A stretch of DNA of 64,000 nt from assembly GCA_964059195.1 (NCBI GenBank), contig CAXKWD010000005.1, positions 39,881,825-39,945,824 on the forward strand. Reading direction: 5' to 3'. The notes beneath the pieces were generated by a model that ran no database searches, had not been told where the DNA came from, and saw only the letters and a list, made by a program, of their open reading frames with translations. This document shows positions 60,227-64,000 of this stretch, piece after piece. This DNA is from Ectobius pallidus (Eukaryota; Arthropoda; Insecta; Blattodea; Ectobiidae). Positions within the stretch are counted from its first letter, which is position 1; every line of letters starts with the position of its first letter. A program made the position numbers and the translations under genes.

Positions 60227-60622
60227 AGGCTAGTTTACATGATGACACTAGGTTTCGTAACCACTTTCATGAAAGAGATTTCGTGAAACTAATTACACAC
60301 ATTTTCTTTCCAATGCAACCGCACATTTCATGTTATTTCTGAAGTTCAAGTTGTTGAAAGCCCATATAAACGTTTGAAACACGTATGAATTCAAACAATT
60401 CACAATTTCCTCACTTCCTCATTTCATTTTACGAAATGCGTACAAGCTAAATAAGAGTATAATCTCAAAATTACTATTATAGTTTCGTGAAAAGTTGGAA
60501 TCAGCCGAAACTGCGTAGTGTCGTAACTCATTGTCGCCAGTACATCTAGCGCTTGCGCTTTCAAGTAAAAAACCGTTGCGAAACTCAGTTACGAAACCTA
60601 ATTTCGTCGTGTAAACTAGCCT
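60227..60622. mobile_element. TTA-flanked MITE inside the palindromic element
   Basis: TTA at 60224-60226 and 60623-60625. The ends AGGCTAGTTTACATGATGA and inverted AGGCTAGTTTACACGACGA continue into AGGTTTCGTAAC on both sides. Removing it restores continuous matching of the host element's right arm to its left arm, which confirms the insertion. Harbinger-type by its TWA duplication. Non-coding, 396 bp. Confidence 0.9.
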
Positions 60623-60690
60623 TTAGAGCTGTGGCCACCGCGACAGAGAAACTAGCATGATTGGCCAACTCGTACGTGAAACACACTGTA

Positions 60691-61457
60691 GAATGGGCAT
60701 GCTATTAGTCTATTATCTACAGTCTCTCTTCCATACTATCTTCGATTGGTTTGTAATGCCGAAAGTTTTCCATGCAAAAAGCATGGGCCGACTCTTGATA
60801 AGTAGAAATATACATTTCATAAGTGTAAATCAATTTACGTCGTTGCTGGGATGAATTTTCATTGAATGTCTCTGCCTTCTGTACTGAAGACTGTAAGTTT
60901 GCTTCTCATTAACAAGCAATGTTATGCTAGCTTTAACTTCTAAAAGAACTGAAATAAATACCTATATTTTTTTTCAATACAGAAACAAACAAAATGTCAT
61001 AACCAACATGAAGAATAGACTTGTTGTTGGGATTAATATATTGTTCGCTTGATCATAATTGGGTATTCATATCTGCAAGAATTTAGGTTAAATAAACATT
61101 TCTTAAAAACTGAACTGATTTACATTCCAGCATACAAAAATGTTTAATAAGCCATAGAAGTTAGAATTAATGGAGCAGTAATTGTTTTCTGAATGTGCCG
61201 CAATATGCATAGCATCGTAGGTTGCTCCTGGGTTCTTTCTCCATGGCTACATTAGGCCTATGTACAATGTGCAGTTAGTATTACAGTATGGCTACATAGC
61301 CACGCATTTGTTTGTTGACTAAGTCACGAGGGAGTAAATACAGGAAATTTTGATAGTACTGCAATTCTTAAAAATGAATTATTGTTAAGCCGCTTAAAAA
61401 ATGAGATTATGCTTGTCTATCGCGTTATTATATGCAATTGCGTTTTGAATGGTTTAG

Positions 61458-61498
<41 letters not shown>

Positions 61499-61911
61499 TC
61501 GTTTACCCAGGCGATGACGAGACAAGGATGCTCAGTATTATGTATCTAAAACTTATAACTTGCAGCCGGCCCATCCTTTTTGCAGCCGGCAGTACGTTCC
61601 GGGCAACTTGACAACCCAAACGAAGCAGAATCTGCCGCCCCAGTGAATTTCTAAGCAATGTCTCAAGACGCAGAGAGATATATACTTTCGTACTATTTGG
61701 TCGATTTTATTTCTCTTTCCAAGCTCTCACAAACTGCGTGCACCTTAGACAGTCAGCTTTCATTTTTCCGGACCCTGAAGTATCGGACTACTCCCGGATA
61801 TAGAATTTGTATGAAGCACCGACAACTAGGCTACATGAAATCCTCTTTACTCGGTGGATATCAGTAGGACACCTACAACTAAATTTTTTTCGGATCCTCA
61901 GAGGATGGGTT
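60691..61911. other. Non-coding, with a (TA)n microsatellite
   Basis: The TA run is at about 61459-61491. There is a TAGGCCTA palindrome at 61253. No supported gene. Confidence 0.6.
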
Positions 61912-62465
61912 CTCAAGGCAATGGGAAAACTTCGAAACTGAAAAATTAAAGTTATATATCGCTCACCATATCGTGGGATTAGAACCAAAGGATTCCATCT
62001 ATAATATTTTTTTACACAACTTACTAAATGATTCTTACGAGCCATTTCTATAATCTATGATTCGTGCGTTTTCGCCATTTTTATGATCTCTGAGTATTGT
62101 GGACGTCTATTTTGTACTATCTGCATTATCGTGTATGTAGCTGTAAACTTTAATCGCTCTCCTGATAAATGTATAATGATATGGTACTAACCTCACGATG
62201 TATTGCATATCAAATAACGCAGACTGAGAAGAGAAGTATATGGAACTGGAACAGCAAACAAAATATTTGGGGGAAAAGCTAGTAGAAAAAAGACCTAGAT
62301 GAAATGGTGAGGGCTATTTTAGACCTGAAGAAACTATAATTAAAAAAGATTAGAAGTGTTTACCGCTCCTATTTTAAACCTCACAAGCTCTTGGTTATAG
62401 CAATGGTTATACCAATGTTTCTTATTGAATTATTGGTGTATTTTCCTATTATGCTAGTACCTTAC
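61912..62465 (+). repeat. 554-bp tandem duplication, copy 1
   Basis: Starts CTCAAGGCAATGGGAAAACT and ends ATGCTAGTACCTTAC. By eye it is identical to the next 554 bp. No coding content or transposon ends. Confidence 0.93.
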
Positions 62466-63019
62466 CTCAAGGCAATGGGAAAACTTCGAAACTGAAAAAT
62501 TAAAGTTATATATCGCTCACCATATCGTGGGATTAGAACCAAAGGATTCCATCTATAATATTTTTTTACACAACTTACTAAATGATTCTTACGAGCCATT
62601 TCTATAATCTATGATTCGTGCGTTTTCGCCATTTTTATGATCTCTGAGTATTGTGGACGTCTATTTTGTACTATCTGCATTATCGTGTATGTAGCTGTAA
62701 ACTTTAATCGCTCTCCTGATAAATGTATAATGATATGGTACTAACCTCACGATGTATTGCATATCAAATAACGCAGACTGAGAAGAGAAGTATATGGAAC
62801 TGGAACAGCAAACAAAATATTTGGGGGAAAAGCTAGTAGAAAAAAGACCTAGATGAAATGGTGAGGGCTATTTTAGACCTGAAGAAACTATAATTAAAAA
62901 AGATTAGAAGTGTTTACCGCTCCTATTTTAAACCTCACAAGCTCTTGGTTATAGCAATGGTTATACCAATGTTTCTTATTGAATTATTGGTGTATTTTCC
63001 TATTATGCTAGTACCTTAC
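62466..63019 (+). repeat. 554-bp tandem duplication, copy 2
   Basis: Immediately follows copy 1. I found no differences between the two when reading through. Confidence 0.93.
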
Positions 63020-64000
63020 CGTTTTGCATATTGGATACTTAGTATTAACTCACTCTTAACACGAACTGGGGGACACATATCACCAATTCATAGCTACAAT
63101 AGAACTACGTACTAAATAAGGCAGGTCTTATATTCTATAGATATAAGCTAACGATTAAGACCAGACTAGGTAAAGAAAAGGAGATGATATTTATGATAAA
63201 TACCGTAGGCCCTACTACACAAATGGATCTACTATTTCCATATCCACATTATAACAACAAAGATAATAAATGAAAATCCATGTATATTATACGTAAAAAT
63301 TACATAATATGGATCAAATTATAATTATATCGTATTATTGGTAAGTTTATATCTTCCTTATGTTTTCGTCATTACTGAATTTCTTAGATTCATAATTCAT
63401 TCACGGAATCACATAGGCCTAGCCCCATAGGTAACTGTGTTATTAGTATTAGTTATTAGTCTTTAATCGGAATGCAAAATATTGTAAAGTCGTTAGTTTG
63501 CAAATTATAAAGTCGTTTATGAGTTTACTAATTTAATAATAATTTTTGTCAACAATATTCAATTAATCTATTAAATAATTACCTTGGAGTTATTCCTGAA
63601 GCGAAGACACTTGGGACGCTACTAAGAAGAATGTTCGAACATGACTGCTTAATACCTGAAATGAACAGAGATAACATGAATGACTTTATTATTTTATAGT
63701 TTCGGAACTTATTTTCGAATTTTGAATAATTGGCTCACCAATTAATAATCTGTTAATTTAAGCATATGATTCGCTGTAAAGATATAGACTAATAGCGTAT
63801 GTTAATAAATATAACGTTTTAACTATTTTGCTCTTAATTTTTAATTTTCGAATTAATTATCGTGGGCACCTGCTAGTTAGGAATAAAATGCTATGTGTTT
63901 AAAAAAAATTCTATTAATGCAAACAACTTCGTTATTTTTTTTCCCCGTTAAATGGATTTTGTATAACTAATCATTTGGAACGGTTAAATAGACCCATTTT
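63020..64000. other. Non-coding, AT-rich; part of the Helitron-like repeat
   Basis: 63763-63876 is related to the end of the repeat at 30408-31134 (TGTTAATAAATATAA, CTTAATTTTTAATTTT, GGGCACCTGCTAG followed by T), but the GAAGCC hairpin is missing. No gene. Confidence 0.5.

Larger units (their letters stand above)
59607..60688. mobile_element. Palindromic Tc1/mariner-type element, right arm split by a MITE
   Basis: TA at 59605-59606 and 60689-60690; the ends are CAGTGTGTTCATGTACGAG and, inverted, CAGTGTGTTTCACGTACGAG. The two halves are inverted copies of one sequence along their length, meeting near 59925. Each arm contains the 3' end of a transposase gene followed by the same terminal region. 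Without the nested MITE the element is about 680 bp. Such head-to-head double 3' ends arise from aberrant transposition or repair. Confidence 0.85.

Noticed and set aside
59665..60230. Shorter palindromic element with TA at 59663 and 60231
   Set aside because: Matching of the arms continues beyond these points once the TTA MITE is removed, up to CAGTGTGTT ends at TA sites.

Overview
The window looks like intergenic or intronic chromosome from a large, AT-rich, repeat-dominated insect genome. A cockroach or termite (Blattodea) is my guess, based only on the style of the repeats and mobile elements; no diagnostic host gene is present. I found no recognisable host protein-coding gene, no rRNA and no convincing functional tRNA. 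The only long intact reading frame, about 469 codons at 25306-26715, is the transposase of a mobile element. Almost everything else I can name is a mobile element, its remnant, or a simple or tandem repeat.

Layout. 0-9 kb: a 35-bp minisatellite, a small element with 61-bp inverted arms and a 14-bp target duplication, two copies of an ~860-bp non-coding repeat (called family A here), a tRNA-derived SINE, a long polypurine tract and a dead mariner-superfamily transposase. 9-18 kb: a hAT element with an 8-bp target duplication interrupted by a third family A copy, a tRNA-like sequence, and a Harbinger-type MITE (TAA duplication) interrupted by a fourth family A copy. 18-24 kb: two Harbinger-type elements in inverted orientation separated by 9 bp, forming a ~5-kb palindrome; each keeps the start of a MADF-domain reading frame. 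24.6-27.5 kb: a SINE, then a complete 1.9-kb IS630/Tc1/mariner-superfamily element with TA duplications, terminal inverted repeats and an intact DD82E transposase, then a TA-flanked MITE. 29-38 kb: the fifth family A copy, a Helitron-like repeat, LINE reverse-transcriptase and 3'-end fragments, a piggyBac remnant, T-rich repeats and SINEs. 38-49 kb: two non-autonomous hAT elements with exact 8-bp duplications, a Harbinger-like element with a Myb/SANT-like remnant disrupted by a 36-A run and carrying a SINE, and a decayed Jockey-clade LINE. 50-64 kb: a mariner remnant, the second copy of the TA MITE, a decayed relative of the DD82E element, a palindromic Tc1-type element split by another MITE, and an apparently perfect 554-bp tandem duplication.

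How the parts relate. The nesting gives relative ages: family A inserted after hAT-1 and after the TAA MITE; SINE family 2 inserted after the Harbinger-like element at 43.3 kb; a TTA MITE inserted after the Tc1-type palindrome at 59.6 kb. The DD82E element is the one item with a complete set of parts for mobility (ends, target duplication, open transposase), so it is probably young. The palindrome TAGGCCTA occurs 17 times by my reading, far above what base composition predicts, mostly outside identifiable repeats.
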